Shown: positions 1 through 6,963 of the stretch, piece by piece | Layout of the letters: each line of letters starts with the position of its first letter | Numbering within the stretch: the stretch's first letter is position 1 | NCBI GenBank assembly: GCA_900552015.1 | Contig: URXY01000020.1 | Coordinates: 1 to 30,150 of the forward strand | Length of the DNA stretch: 30,150 nucleotides | Reading direction: 5' to 3' | Source: an uncultured Eubacteriales bacterium | GTDB taxonomy: Bacteria > Bacillota > Clostridia > Oscillospirales > Oscillospiraceae | Notes under the pieces: generated by a model | The model's input: the letters and a program-made list of their open reading frames with translations, nothing else | Told to the model about the DNA's origin: nothing | The model's database searches: none | Translations under genes and position numbers: made by a program

Positions 1-36
1 ATAGGAGGTTTTACTCATGCTAAAGCTATTTTTCTT

Positions 37-58
37 CCCCCGGTAGAACCGGGGGTTT
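37..58 (+). terminator. Strong GC hairpin at the left edge
   Basis: An 8-bp perfect stem, CCCCCGGT and ACCGGGGG, closes a 3-nt AGA loop and is followed by TTTAT. It looks like an intrinsic terminator for something entering from the left of the window. It is preceded by AGGAGG (4-9) and a nine-codon reading frame from ATG 18 that ends in the stem. A similar hairpin is also common at ends of small transposons, so the role is uncertain. Confidence 0.5.
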
Positions 59-83
59 ATTTCCACGCCTGAAGGCGCCAATG

Positions 84-121
84 AAAAAAGAGATACCCGG
101 TATTGGGTATCTCTTTTTTTT
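84..121 (-). terminator. Terminator of the sufC-sufB operon (bidirectional)
   Basis: A 15-bp stem (84-98 with 105-119) around a 6-nt loop has an A-run on one side and a T-run on the other, so it can terminate in both directions. On the minus strand it lies 15-50 bp beyond the sufB stop codon and ends in six U residues. Confidence 0.85.
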
Positions 122-135
122 GCCATTTGCGGACT

Positions 136-1059
136 TTATGCAAGGAAGCCCTTGAGGATGCGGTCCTCGGCCTCCTCTTCGGTGAGGCCGAGAGTTTGTA
201 GCTTCAAGAGCTGATCGCCCGCGATCTTGCCGATGGCGGCCTCGTGGATGAGCTGGGCTTCGGTCGAGTTCGCCGTGATGGCGGGAATGGATTCGATGGT
301 GGCCTTGCCCATGATGATCGAGTCGCACTGCACGTGGCCAAAGCACTTATCATTGCCGACGACTACGGGGTGGAAGACCTGCTTGGACTCATCCTGCGCG
401 ACGGAGCGCGAGATGACACGCCCGCGGGAGTCCTCGCCGTTGAGCTCGATCTCCATATCGCTCTCGGCAAGCTGCTTGCCGTGGGTGAGCAAGCGCTCGG
501 TGACGACGGCTTCGGCATCCTTGCCGCAGACGATCTTCGTCTTGCGCACGGTGGAGTCGATGCCGCGGATCTGCACGGTTTCCATCTGGATGCTCGCACC
601 CTCGTCGAGGTAGACGATGGTGGTGGGGTTCATCACGCGCGCGCCGCTGCCGTCGCCCTCGCCGTAGTGCTTTTCCGAGTAGCGCACGTGGGAGTTTTTG
701 CCAATGTAGAAGGTGTGGATGCCGTCGTGGCGGCTCTCGTTGCAGCCGGAGTTGTGGATGCCGCAGCCCGCGACGATCTCAACGTCGCAGTTCTCGCCGA
801 CGTAGAAATCGTTGTAGACCATTTCGGTCACACCGCTCTTGCTGATGATGACGGGGATGTGGCACTGCTCGCCCTTTGTGCCGTCCTTGATGCGGATGAC
901 GATGCCGCTCTTGCCTTCCGGCTGCGGGTCGATAGCAATGTGCTCGGTGGACTGGCGTGCCTCGCAGCCGCTGTCCTTTCGGATGTTGAACGCGCCGACG
1001 GGCTTGCCCGTCAGGTCGGCGATCTTTTCAAGCAGGGAAGCGTCGATCTCAGTAATCAT
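136..1059 (-). CDS. sufB: SufB/SufD-family Fe-S cluster assembly scaffold (minimal SufB-like)
   Basis: 307-residue cytosolic SufB/SufD beta-helix protein, the scaffold on which Fe-S clusters are built with the SufC ATPase. The C-terminal core keeps the SufB-type motifs QCDS (C245) and HEA (E273), matching the Cys and Glu known to matter in E. coli SufB; further cysteines occur at 32, 66, 91, 99, 106, 178 and 239. It is much shorter than E. coli SufB (about 495) because it lacks most of the N-terminal region. Only this one SufB/D paralog is present, which fits the two-component SUF-like minimal system (SmsC-SmsB) of anaerobes. Its Shine-Dalgarno AAGGAGGG (1069-1076) overlaps the sufC stop codon, so translation is probably coupled. 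Databases may call it SufD-family; by motif it is closer to SufB. Confidence 0.9.
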   Translation of the reverse strand: MITEIDASLLEKIADLTGKPVGAFNIRKDSGCEARQSTEHIAIDPQPEGKSGIVIRIKDGTKGEQCHIPVIISKSGVTEMVYNDFYVGENCDVEIVAGCGIHNSGCNESRHDGIHTFYIGKNSHVRYSEKHYGEGDGSGARVMNPTTIVYLDEGASIQMETVQIRGIDSTVRKTKIVCGKDAEAVVTERLLTHGKQLAESDMEIELNGEDSRGRVISRSVAQDESKQVFHPVVVGNDKCFGHVQCDSIIMGKATIESIPAITANSTEAQLIHEAAIGKIAGDQLLKLQTLGLTEEEAEDRILKGFLA

Positions 1060-1074
1060 AGTGTGAAACCCTCC

Positions 1075-1800
1075 TTACTTGTTCAGCACCGGGCAGGAGC
1101 CCAGCGTGTCCGCCATGATGAGCGGGAAAATTTCCTTGGTGCTGCCGCGATGCTTCAGCTCGCCGCCGCTGACGACAATGATCTCGTCGGCCAGCTGGAT
1201 GATGCGCTCCTGGTGGGAGATGATGATCATCGTGGCCGTCTCCTGACGGCGCAGCTGCTCAAAGGTCTCGGTCAGGCGCGCGAAGCTCCAGAGGTCGATG
1301 CCGGCCTCCGGCTCGTCGAAGATCATCGTCTCGCTGCCGCGGGCAAGGAGCGTCGCGATCTCGATGCGCTTGACCTCGCCGCCGGAGAGGGAAACGTCCA
1401 CCTCGCGGTCGAGATAGTCATTGGCGCAGAGACCCACCTGTGTGAGGTACTTGCAGCACTTGTCCTTGCTGAGGCTGTCATCGCCCGAGGCGATGGTCAG
1501 AAGGTCGCGCACGGTGATGCCCTTGAAGCGCGGCGGCTGCTGGAAGCCGTAGCTGATGCCGAGGCGCGCGCGCTCGGTGATGCCGAGGTGCGTGATGTCC
1601 TGCTCATTGTAGAGGATCTGACCGCCGGTAGGCGTGACGAGACCCATGATGACCTTGGCGAGCGTCGTCTTGCCGCCGCCGTTGGGGCCGGTGAAGACGA
1701 TGAGCTTGCGGTCGGGGATGGTGATGGAAATATCCTTTAAGATCGTCTGCTCGCCCTCGGGAGAGGAGACGGTATAGGTGATGTGCTTCAGTTCCAGCAT
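1075..1800 (-). CDS. sufC: Fe-S cluster assembly ATPase SufC
   Basis: 241-residue soluble ABC ATPase that powers conformational change of the SufB scaffold. Walker A GPNGGGKTT lies at 38-46, the Q-loop QQPPRF near 87-92, the signature LSGGE at 138-142 and Walker B MIFDEPEAGID at 159-169, followed by a switch histidine in ISHQE. The E(A)GID stretch after Walker B is typical of SufC. Length is close to E. coli SufC (248). It is the first gene of a two-gene operon; sufB starts 15 bp downstream. The ATG at 1800 is preceded by AAGGAGG at good spacing. No sufS, sufU, sufD or sufE gene lies in the window. Confidence 0.95.
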   Translation of the reverse strand: MLELKHITYTVSSPEGEQTILKDISITIPDRKLIVFTGPNGGGKTTLAKVIMGLVTPTGGQILYNEQDITHLGITERARLGISYGFQQPPRFKGITVRDLLTIASGDDSLSKDKCCKYLTQVGLCANDYLDREVDVSLSGGEVKRIEIATLLARGSETMIFDEPEAGIDLWSFARLTETFEQLRRQETATMIIISHQERIIQLADEIIVVSGGELKHRGSTKEIFPLIMADTLGSCPVLNK

Positions 1801-1872
1801 GAAAAGAAGACCTCCTTACAAAAGCTGCCGACGGTTTTTATTCAGGATAGCTTGAGCGGCAGAAAATGGAAA

Positions 1873-1886
1873 GTTGCAAATGCAAC
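1873..1886. promoter_or_regulatory. Palindrome in the sufC leader (candidate operator)
   Basis: GTTGCA-AA-TGCAAC is a perfect 6-bp inverted repeat with 2-bp spacing, about 20-35 bp after the predicted sufC start of transcription. The position suits a repressor site. The binding protein is unknown. Confidence 0.4.
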
Positions 1887-1914
1887 AAAGTGGGCAAAAA
1901 TTCAAAACAAATGT

Positions 1915-1943
1915 AGTTTACCAGAAAAGATGGAAAAAATCAA
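1915..1943 (-). promoter_or_regulatory. Sigma-A promoter of sufC-sufB
   Basis: On the minus strand TTGATT (1938-1943) and TAAACT (1915-1920) are separated by exactly 17 bp, placing transcription start near 1908, about 108 nt before the sufC ATG. Confidence 0.65.
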
Positions 1944-2085
1944 CGCAGATGGTACGATTTTTGATATTTTCTTTTTTTCTGCGGGAAATAGGGGAAATCC
2001 TGCCGTCGGGCAGGCGAACCGGGACATTTTTGCCGCGGACGCATAGGATGGGAGCGAAAGCTTCGCTTGGAAAGGAGACAGGAAG

Positions 2086-2670
2086 ATGACAAGTTCCGAG
2101 AAAAATGGCGCTTATGATGTTGCCCGCTGCCGCGAGGTGTGGAAGCGCGTCTGCCCGGCGGAGGACCCGTATCCCGATGCTGATGCGGGCAGCGCGGCGC
2201 AGGATGCGAACCTTTCGTTGCCCGGCGCGCAGGCGGACCCCTGCTGCATGGGGACCGATGCGGTGCTGACGGTCGAGGTGCTGCAAGGCTTTCTGCGTGA
2301 AGAGCTGGGCGACGCGCAGGTCTACGCCTACCTTGCCTCGTGTCTGCCGCGCGAGATGAGCCGCACGCTGCGCGCGATGAGTGAGGATGAAAAGCGCCAC
2401 GCGCGCGACCTTGCCGCCGCGATCTATCTCATCACCGGCAAGCCCTACTGCCCGCGCGTGTGTGTAGAGCAGCCGGACACCTGTGATATCTGCGCGCTGC
2501 TGCGGCAGCTCTATCACGCCGAGGCCTGCGGCGGCTACAATTATGCCCGTGCGGGCGAAGAGACGCTCGACCTCTGCCTCGGCAAGCTCTTCACGGCGAT
2601 GAGTGCGGACGAATACCGCCACGCGGATATGCTGATGAACCTGCTCGGCAGGCGGATGAAGTGCCTGTAA
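2086..2670 (+). CDS. Ferritin-like di-iron domain protein
   Basis: 194-residue protein with a ferritin/rubrerythrin-type four-helix domain at about 62-190. Candidate di-iron ligands are E73, the ExxH pair E102/H105, E146 and a second ExxH pair E176/H179, the usual duplicated layout. No C-terminal rubredoxin domain follows, so it is not a classical rubrerythrin. The N-terminal 60 residues hold cysteines (C15, C23, C53, C54) and an RVCPAEDPYPD stretch of unknown role. ATG 2086 has AAAGGAG at 2071-2077. It lies head-to-head with sufC, so a role in iron handling or oxidative stress is plausible; that is inferred from fold and context only. I found no convincing promoter in 1944-2085, where two small hairpins occur (1999-2014 and 2053-2067). 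Confidence 0.8.
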   Translation: MTSSEKNGAYDVARCREVWKRVCPAEDPYPDADAGSAAQDANLSLPGAQADPCCMGTDAVLTVEVLQGFLREELGDAQVYAYLASCLPREMSRTLRAMSEDEKRHARDLAAAIYLITGKPYCPRVCVEQPDTCDICALLRQLYHAEACGGYNYARAGEETLDLCLGKLFTAMSADEYRHADMLMNLLGRRMKCL

Positions 2671-2695
2671 AGCGAAAATGTCCATAGACGGCAAA

Positions 2696-2727
2696 AAAGC
2701 CGGAGCGGTTTGGACCGCTCCGGCTTT
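2696..2727 (-). terminator. Bidirectional terminator between the ferritin-like gene and fakA
   Basis: An 11-bp stem (2699-2709 with 2714-2724) with a TTGG loop is flanked by AAAAAA and TTT. The longer U-run forms on the minus strand, beyond the fakA stop; it also serves the convergent ferritin-like gene. Confidence 0.85.
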
Positions 2728-2739
2728 ACGCCTTTTGTC

Positions 2740-4419
2740 TTATTCGATCGAAATGATATAATAGTAGACCGGCTGACCGCCGCGGATCAGGCTGATCTCG
2801 GCGTCCGGGCATCTGCGGGTGAAGATGGCGCTTGCCTTTTGCGCATCTTCTTCACTCACGTCCTCGCCGTAGAAGACGGTTACGAACTCCGCCTCGCGGG
2901 AAGCGGCCTCGTCGGAGAGGGCTTCGAGGAGGTTCGCAACGTCGCGGTCGGTGCCGAGCAGCTTGCCGTCCAGAAGTGCCAGATAATCGCCCTCGTGGAT
3001 GTCGAAGCCGTCAAAATCGGAATTGCGCGCGGCGTAGGTGATCTGCGCGGTGGAGACGCACTGCGCGGCGTCCGTCATCGCCTTGGCGATGGCGTCGGCG
3101 TCGCTCATGTCGGGATCGACGGCCATCATCGCGCTCACGCCCTGCGGGATGGAGGCGGTTGGGATGACCACGACGGTCTTCTCCGTCAGGCCGATGCACT
3201 GCTGCGCGGCCATGATGATATTCTTGTTGTTCGGCAGGACGAAAACGGTGTGCGCTGGGACCTTTTTGATCTCCTTGAGGATGCTCTCGGTCGAGGGATT
3301 CATAGTTTGTCCGCCGCTGATGACGCCGTCGGCGCCAAGGTCGGTGAAGACGCCGGCCAAGCCGTCGCCTGCGCAGACGGCGAGGAAACCATAATCCTTC
3401 TCGGGATCCGCCTCTTCGGCGCTCTCCTCGTGCTCGGCGGCTTCAAGCTCCTGCTCGACGGCCTCGAGGTCGTCGGTGGACTGGGCTTTGCCGCCGGAGG
3501 CGAGCTGCTGGGCCTGCGTGCGCATATTTTCGATCTTTGCCAGCTCGAGCGTGCCGTATTTCTGCGCTTCGCTCAGCGCCTCGCCCGGAATATCGGTGTG
3601 GACGTGGACCTTGAAGGCCTCGTCATCCTCGCCGATGACGAGCGAATCGCCGATGCCGTCGAGGAAGCGGCGGAACGGCTCGATGCTGCGCCCGCTCTTG
3701 CGGACGATGAACACGGTGTCGAACGTGAAGGTGATGTCCTCTTCGTTGAGCATGGCAAAGTCCGCCTTCTCCTGCGTGTCCTCCGCCGTGAGCTCGGGGC
3801 GCGCCTCGCCGCGCAGGGCGCTGAGCATACCGCCGAGGATGAGCAGGAAGCCCTTGCCGCCCGCGTCGACCACACCGGCCTTTTTGAGGACCGGATTCAT
3901 GTCGGTCGTCTGCGAGAGCGTGATCTCGCCCTGGGCGATGGCCTGCTCGATGACGTATTCGACGCTGTTTTGTTCCTCAGCAGCGGTGACAGCCCGCTCG
4001 GCGGCAAGGCGTGAGACGGTCAGGATCGTGCCCTCGGCGGGCTTCATCACGGCGCTGTACGCCGCGGCGACGCCCTCCTGAAGCGCCGCGGCGAACGCCG
4101 CGCCGTCGGCCTCCTTGCAGCCCTTGAGCTCTTTGGAGATGCCGCGGAAGAGAAGCGATAGAATGACGCCGGAGTTGCCGCGCGCGCCGCGCAGCAGCGC
4201 GGACGCCGTGACAGAGGCGGCCTGATCGACCGTCGCGGGCTCAATTTTCTTGAGCTCCTGCGCCGCGGTCTGAATGGTAAGACTCATGTTCGTGCCCGTG
4301 TCGCCGTCGGGAACGGGGAACACGTTGAGATCATTGATGGCTTGCTGTGCCTGTGCGATGGAGACGGTGCCGAAGAGCAGCATCTCCTTGAACATGGCAC
4401 CATTGATGGTATCGTGCAT
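2740..4419 (-). CDS. fakA: Fatty acid kinase ATP-binding subunit FakA (DAK2 domain, YloV family)
   Basis: 559-residue soluble kinase subunit. In Firmicutes FakA phosphorylates fatty acids held by a FakB (DegV-family) partner, feeding exogenous acyl chains to phospholipid synthesis. The N-terminal DAK2/DhaL nucleotide domain carries NVFPVPDGDTGTNM (32-45), whose aspartates bind Mg-ATP. A central domain follows, then an acidic low-complexity linker rich in E and D, then the C-terminal FakA domain. Length matches the family (about 550). The ATG at 4419 has a GGAGG site about 10 bp upstream. It lies just after an Asp23/Gls24 gene, the same order as yloU-yloV in Bacillus. No fakB is present in the window. 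Older annotations call this family dihydroxyacetone kinase-like. Confidence 0.9.
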   Translation of the reverse strand: MHDTINGAMFKEMLLFGTVSIAQAQQAINDLNVFPVPDGDTGTNMSLTIQTAAQELKKIEPATVDQAASVTASALLRGARGNSGVILSLLFRGISKELKGCKEADGAAFAAALQEGVAAAYSAVMKPAEGTILTVSRLAAERAVTAAEEQNSVEYVIEQAIAQGEITLSQTTDMNPVLKKAGVVDAGGKGFLLILGGMLSALRGEARPELTAEDTQEKADFAMLNEEDITFTFDTVFIVRKSGRSIEPFRRFLDGIGDSLVIGEDDEAFKVHVHTDIPGEALSEAQKYGTLELAKIENMRTQAQQLASGGKAQSTDDLEAVEQELEAAEHEESAEEADPEKDYGFLAVCAGDGLAGVFTDLGADGVISGGQTMNPSTESILKEIKKVPAHTVFVLPNNKNIIMAAQQCIGLTEKTVVVIPTASIPQGVSAMMAVDPDMSDADAIAKAMTDAAQCVSTAQITYAARNSDFDGFDIHEGDYLALLDGKLLGTDRDVANLLEALSDEAASREAEFVTVFYGEDVSEEDAQKASAIFTRRCPDAEISLIRGGQPVYYYIISIE

Positions 4420-4441
4420 GGGATGACGTCCTCCTCGGTTT

Positions 4442-4792
4442 TTACATATTCATACTGTCGACGCAAACATCGATGCTGCGGATGCTCGCGCCTGTGTTTT
4501 CACTGACCATATAGCGCACCTGATTGATGATCGAACGGCAAACGGCGGCAATGTTGACGCCGTGCTCGACGATGATGTGCAGCTCGATGGAAATGTCACC
4601 CTCTTCGTGGGGGATGATGCGCACGCCCTTGCTCATCGCTTCGCGGCGCAGCAGGTGGACAAGGCCGTCCGTCATGGAGCGGTAGGCCATGCCCTTGACG
4701 CCGAAGCAGCTCGTGGCCGCGGCGCCGGTAATATTGGACAGAGCGGCGTCAGAAATGCTGATCTCGCCCTTTTCAGTCTGTAGCCTGATCAT
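4442..4792 (-). CDS. Asp23/Gls24 family envelope-associated protein (YloU-like)
   Basis: 116-residue protein of the Asp23/Gls24 family. Recognisable features are the N-terminal KGEISISDAALSNI, the GVKGM turn and the alternating hydrophobic strands of GDISIELHIIVEHGVNI. Family members associate with the inner face of the membrane and are linked to envelope stress; the molecular role is not settled. It is first in an operon with fakA, with a 22-bp gap. ATG 4792 has AAAGGAG upstream and a strong promoter at 4850-4878. Confidence 0.9.
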   Translation of the reverse strand: MIRLQTEKGEISISDAALSNITGAAATSCFGVKGMAYRSMTDGLVHLLRREAMSKGVRIIPHEEGDISIELHIIVEHGVNIAAVCRSIINQVRYMVSENTGASIRSIDVCVDSMNM

Positions 4793-4849
4793 GGAAGATA
4801 CTCCTTTCTCCCTGGTCGATAAAATGTGACCATATTACTACTCCATACC

Positions 4850-4878
4850 ATTATATACGAAGCGCGCGGGAATAACAA
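4850..4878 (-). promoter_or_regulatory. Sigma-A promoter of the Gls24-fakA operon
   Basis: On the minus strand TTGTTA (4873-4878) and a perfect TATAAT (4850-4855) are separated by 17 bp. It is divergent from the rsmD promoter. Confidence 0.8.
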
Positions 4879-4923
4879 GAGAAAATATTTTGCGGAAAAT
4901 GCGGGAAAATGTCAACGTGTCTA

Positions 4924-4952
4924 TTGAAAATAAACGGAGATTCACGTATTAT
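4924..4952 (+). promoter_or_regulatory. Sigma-A promoter of rsmD-coaD
   Basis: TTGAAA (4924-4929) and TATTAT (4947-4952) have a 17-bp spacer. Transcription would begin near 4959, which supports the ATG at 5005 as the rsmD start rather than an upstream TTG at 4969. Confidence 0.8.
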
Positions 4953-5004
4953 GGAAACCTAAGAGAACTTGCGCCCGCATTTCGGCGCAGGGGAGGAAGA
5001 AGAT

Positions 5005-5562
5005 ATGAGAGTGATCACAGGCTCGGCGCGCGGACGGCGGCTGGGCGAGCTGAAAGGGATGGAGACCCGTCCCACGACCGACAAGGTCAAGGAAAGTATT
5101 TTTAATTGTATCCAGTTCGACGTGGAGGATGCGCGCGTGCTCGATCTTTTTGCGGGCACGGGGCAGCTCGGCATCGAGGCGCTCTCGCGTGGGGCAAAAA
5201 GCGCGCTTTTTGTTGACAAGCGTGCAGACGCGGTCAAGCTCGTGCGCGAAAATCTCGCGCTGTGCCATCTGGAAGAAAACGCGCAGGTCATCTGCGGTGA
5301 TTCGCTCGCCGCGCTCGGCACGCAGAGCGGGAGGTTCGACATCATCTTCCTCGATCCGCCGTACGAAAGCGGACTTTTGGAGCAGGCGATGGAAAAGATC
5401 GCGCAGTTTGACATTTTATCACCCCATGGTATAATGGTCGCGGAAAGTCCGCAGAACCAGACGCTTCCCGAGCTTCCCGCGCCGTACGGACTGTATCGCG
5501 AGTACCGCTACGGCAAGATCAAGGTGAGCATCTATCACCGCGCGGTGGAGGAAGAGGCATGA
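5005..5562 (+). CDS. rsmD: 16S rRNA (guanine966-N2)-methyltransferase RsmD
   Basis: 185-residue SAM-dependent methyltransferase that modifies G966 (E. coli numbering) of 16S rRNA. The N-terminus MRVITGSARGRRL and the TRPTTDKVKESIFN stretch are hallmarks of RsmD. The SAM motif DLFAGTGQLGIEAL lies at 47-60 and the catalytic DPPY at 117-120. I chose ATG 5005 because GGGGAGG sits 8-14 bp before it and the family begins with this sequence. The stop overlaps the coaD start as ATGA, the usual Firmicute pairing, indicating translational coupling. Confidence 0.93.
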   Translation: MRVITGSARGRRLGELKGMETRPTTDKVKESIFNCIQFDVEDARVLDLFAGTGQLGIEALSRGAKSALFVDKRADAVKLVRENLALCHLEENAQVICGDSLAALGTQSGRFDIIFLDPPYESGLLEQAMEKIAQFDILSPHGIMVAESPQNQTLPELPAPYGLYREYRYGKIKVSIYHRAVEEEA

Positions 5563-6050
5563 GAATCGCAGTGTTTCCCGGCTCGTTCGACCCTGTGACG
5601 ATCGGGCATCAGGACATTATCGCGCGCGCGTCAAAGCTCTTTGACCGCGTGTACGTGTCCATCGTGCCGAACGGGACGAAGACGCACCCGATGTTTACGG
5701 ACGAGCAGAAGCTCGCGCTCATGCGCGCGAGCGTCGAGGAGTTCCTCAATGTGGAAGCTGAGCTCGGCGGCGGACTTCTGACCGACTATGCGCTGCGTAA
5801 AAATGCGCAGTTTCTCGTGCGCGGTGTGCGCAACAGCGTGGACTTTGACGCAGAGCAGCAGCTCTCGCTCATCTACCGCGACGTGTCGGAGGGAAAGCTT
5901 GAAACCGTGCTGCTCATCGCCGAGTCCAAGTACCAGCACATCAGCTCCACGATGGTGCGCGAGATGATCAAATACGGACAAGACCTTGAAAAATATATGC
6001 CGCTGCGCGCGGCGGCGCTTGTGAAAGGATGGAGAAACCATGGCGAATAA
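5559..6050 (+). CDS. coaD: Phosphopantetheine adenylyltransferase CoaD
   Basis: 163-residue enzyme for the penultimate step of coenzyme A synthesis, joining 4'-phosphopantetheine and ATP to give dephospho-CoA. The nucleotidyltransferase signature GSFDPVTIGHQD lies near the N-terminus and the second motif ISSTMVREMIKYGQD near the C-terminus; RGVRNSVDFDAEQQLS is also characteristic. Length is normal (about 160). It overlaps rsmD by 4 bp and the next gene by 11 bp, so the three form one operon. Confidence 0.96.
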   Translation: MRIAVFPGSFDPVTIGHQDIIARASKLFDRVYVSIVPNGTKTHPMFTDEQKLALMRASVEEFLNVEAELGGGLLTDYALRKNAQFLVRGVRNSVDFDAEQQLSLIYRDVSEGKLETVLLIAESKYQHISSTMVREMIKYGQDLEKYMPLRAAALVKGWRNHGE

Positions 6051-6567
6051 CGATGTGCAGCATCTTTTGGATATGCTTTACGAGATGATCGACGGCGCGA
6101 AGAACGCGCCGCTGACGAGCGACAAGTGCATTCTGAACCGCGATGAGGCGCTCGACCTGCTCGACGAGATCCGCGCCCAGCTTCCGGTGGAGCTTTCCCG
6201 CGCGCAGGAGCTCATCCGCGCAAAGGAGGACTATGTCAAGGCCGCCAAGCGCGACGTCGAGCGCATGATGCAGAAGGCAGAATTTGAGGCCAAGAGCAAG
6301 GTCTCCGAGAGCGAGGTGCTCACCGCCGCGCGCGCTAAGGGCCACGATATCGTCACCCGCGCCGAGGAGCGCTCGCGTGAGATGTACCGCGTGGCGAACG
6401 ACTACTCCGAGGATGTTCTGCGCCGCACGGAGGAGGCGGTCCAGATGGCGCTCGACGAGGTCAAGCAGACGCGCGTGCGCTTCCGCGCCGCGTCCAACGA
6501 GCAGATGCAGCGCCGCCGCGAGGAGCTGAACAAGTCTTTGGAGAAAAACGACAAAGAGGACAAGTGA
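6040..6567 (+). CDS. Coiled-coil protein downstream of coaD
   Basis: 175-residue, highly charged and mostly helical protein with no membrane segment or signal peptide. From about residue 40 to the end it is rich in E, R, K, A and Q with heptad-like spacing, so it is probably a long coiled coil. Proteins of this type commonly follow coaD in clostridia and are annotated variously as ATPase or as ATP-synthase subunit B-like or DivIVA-like; I see no P-loop and do not support an ATPase call. The start ATG 6040 lies inside the end of coaD with an AAAGGATGGAG site before it. Function unknown. Confidence 0.8.
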   Translation: MANNDVQHLLDMLYEMIDGAKNAPLTSDKCILNRDEALDLLDEIRAQLPVELSRAQELIRAKEDYVKAAKRDVERMMQKAEFEAKSKVSESEVLTAARAKGHDIVTRAEERSREMYRVANDYSEDVLRRTEEAVQMALDEVKQTRVRFRAASNEQMQRRREELNKSLEKNDKEDK

Positions 6568-6633
6568 AATTCGTTACATCTGACAAAGACTTTTCGAGCG
6601 TTTTTTAATTTAAACATATTTTGCGATGAAGGT

Positions 6634-6667
6634 AAAACGCGCCACAAGATATTGTGGCGCGTTTTTT
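6634..6667 (+). terminator. Terminator of the rsmD-coaD operon
   Basis: A 14-bp perfect stem (6634-6647 with 6652-6665) with a GATA loop ends in six T residues. It separates this operon from the dcw cluster. Confidence 0.92.
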
Positions 6668-6772
6668 CGTGCCCTTTCGACAATAAAACGTGCGTTTGAG
6701 TTCCGGCAAAAAACGCTGGAAGAATTTGGCAGAAAAGGGCGTGAAAGCCCTGAAAACAAAGAAAATTTCTGC
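6668..6772. other. Gene-free stretch upstream of the mraZ promoter
   Basis: The interval 6568-6963 carries no credible gene. Besides the terminator, promoter and MraZ boxes listed separately, this part holds a 7-base match to the Spo0A core (TTCGACA, 6676-6682) and a small AGGGC/GCCCT hairpin (6736-6751). Neither is compelling alone. Confidence 0.4.
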
Positions 6773-6801
6773 TTGCATTTCAAAAGCGTTTTATGTATAC
6801 T
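6773..6801 (+). promoter_or_regulatory. Sigma-A promoter of the dcw operon (PmraZ)
   Basis: TTGCAT (6773-6778) and TATACT (6796-6801) have a 17-bp spacer, putting transcription start near 6808, directly against the first MraZ box at 6811. The leader to the mraZ start is about 155 nt and contains two mutually exclusive hairpins (6899-6925 and about 6909-6934). Confidence 0.85.
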
Positions 6802-6810
6802 CAAAATACG

Positions 6811-6880
6811 AAGTGGGGGAAAGTGGTGCCAAGTGTGCAAAAGTGGTGCTGCTGACCCAAAAGTGCAGGAGAGTGGAGCC
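6811..6880 (+). promoter_or_regulatory. MraZ operator: 10-bp-spaced AAGTG boxes
   Basis: Units starting at 6811, 6821, 6831, 6841, 6861 and 6871 read AAGTGG, AAGTGG, AAGTGT, AAGTGG, AAGTGC and GAGTGG, exactly one helical turn apart; the slot at 6851 is degenerate. This matches the AAAGTG(T/G)N3 tandem boxes described for MraZ in mollicutes and the GTGG-type boxes of other bacteria. The array starts at about +3, a repression-compatible site. Confidence 0.9.
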
Positions 6881-6963
6881 GAGCGACTTCCCCGAAAAAA
6901 GAGGGAGCCGCTGCTTTGCCCTCTTCACAGCAGCTTCAAGGATCGCCGAAAGGGGGAAGCGCT

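Noticed and set aside
244..1740. A 498-codon plus-strand frame antisense to sufB and sufC
   Set aside because: Same GC-shadow pattern (repetitive A, D, L, V); it runs through two well-defined genes on the other strand.
4969..5004. Upstream TTG start for rsmD
   Set aside because: It lies about 10 bp after the predicted start of transcription with no ribosome site, while ATG 5005 has GGGGAGG and the family N-terminus.
6040..6567. ATPase annotation for the coiled-coil gene
   Set aside because: No Walker A or B motif is present; only helical, charged sequence is seen.
6676..6682. TTCGACA, a possible 0A box upstream of mraZ
   Set aside because: Only the 7-base core matches. Several such cores occur by chance in this window inside genes (for example near 2999, 3717, 7275, 14937 and 29424), so it is not evidence alone.
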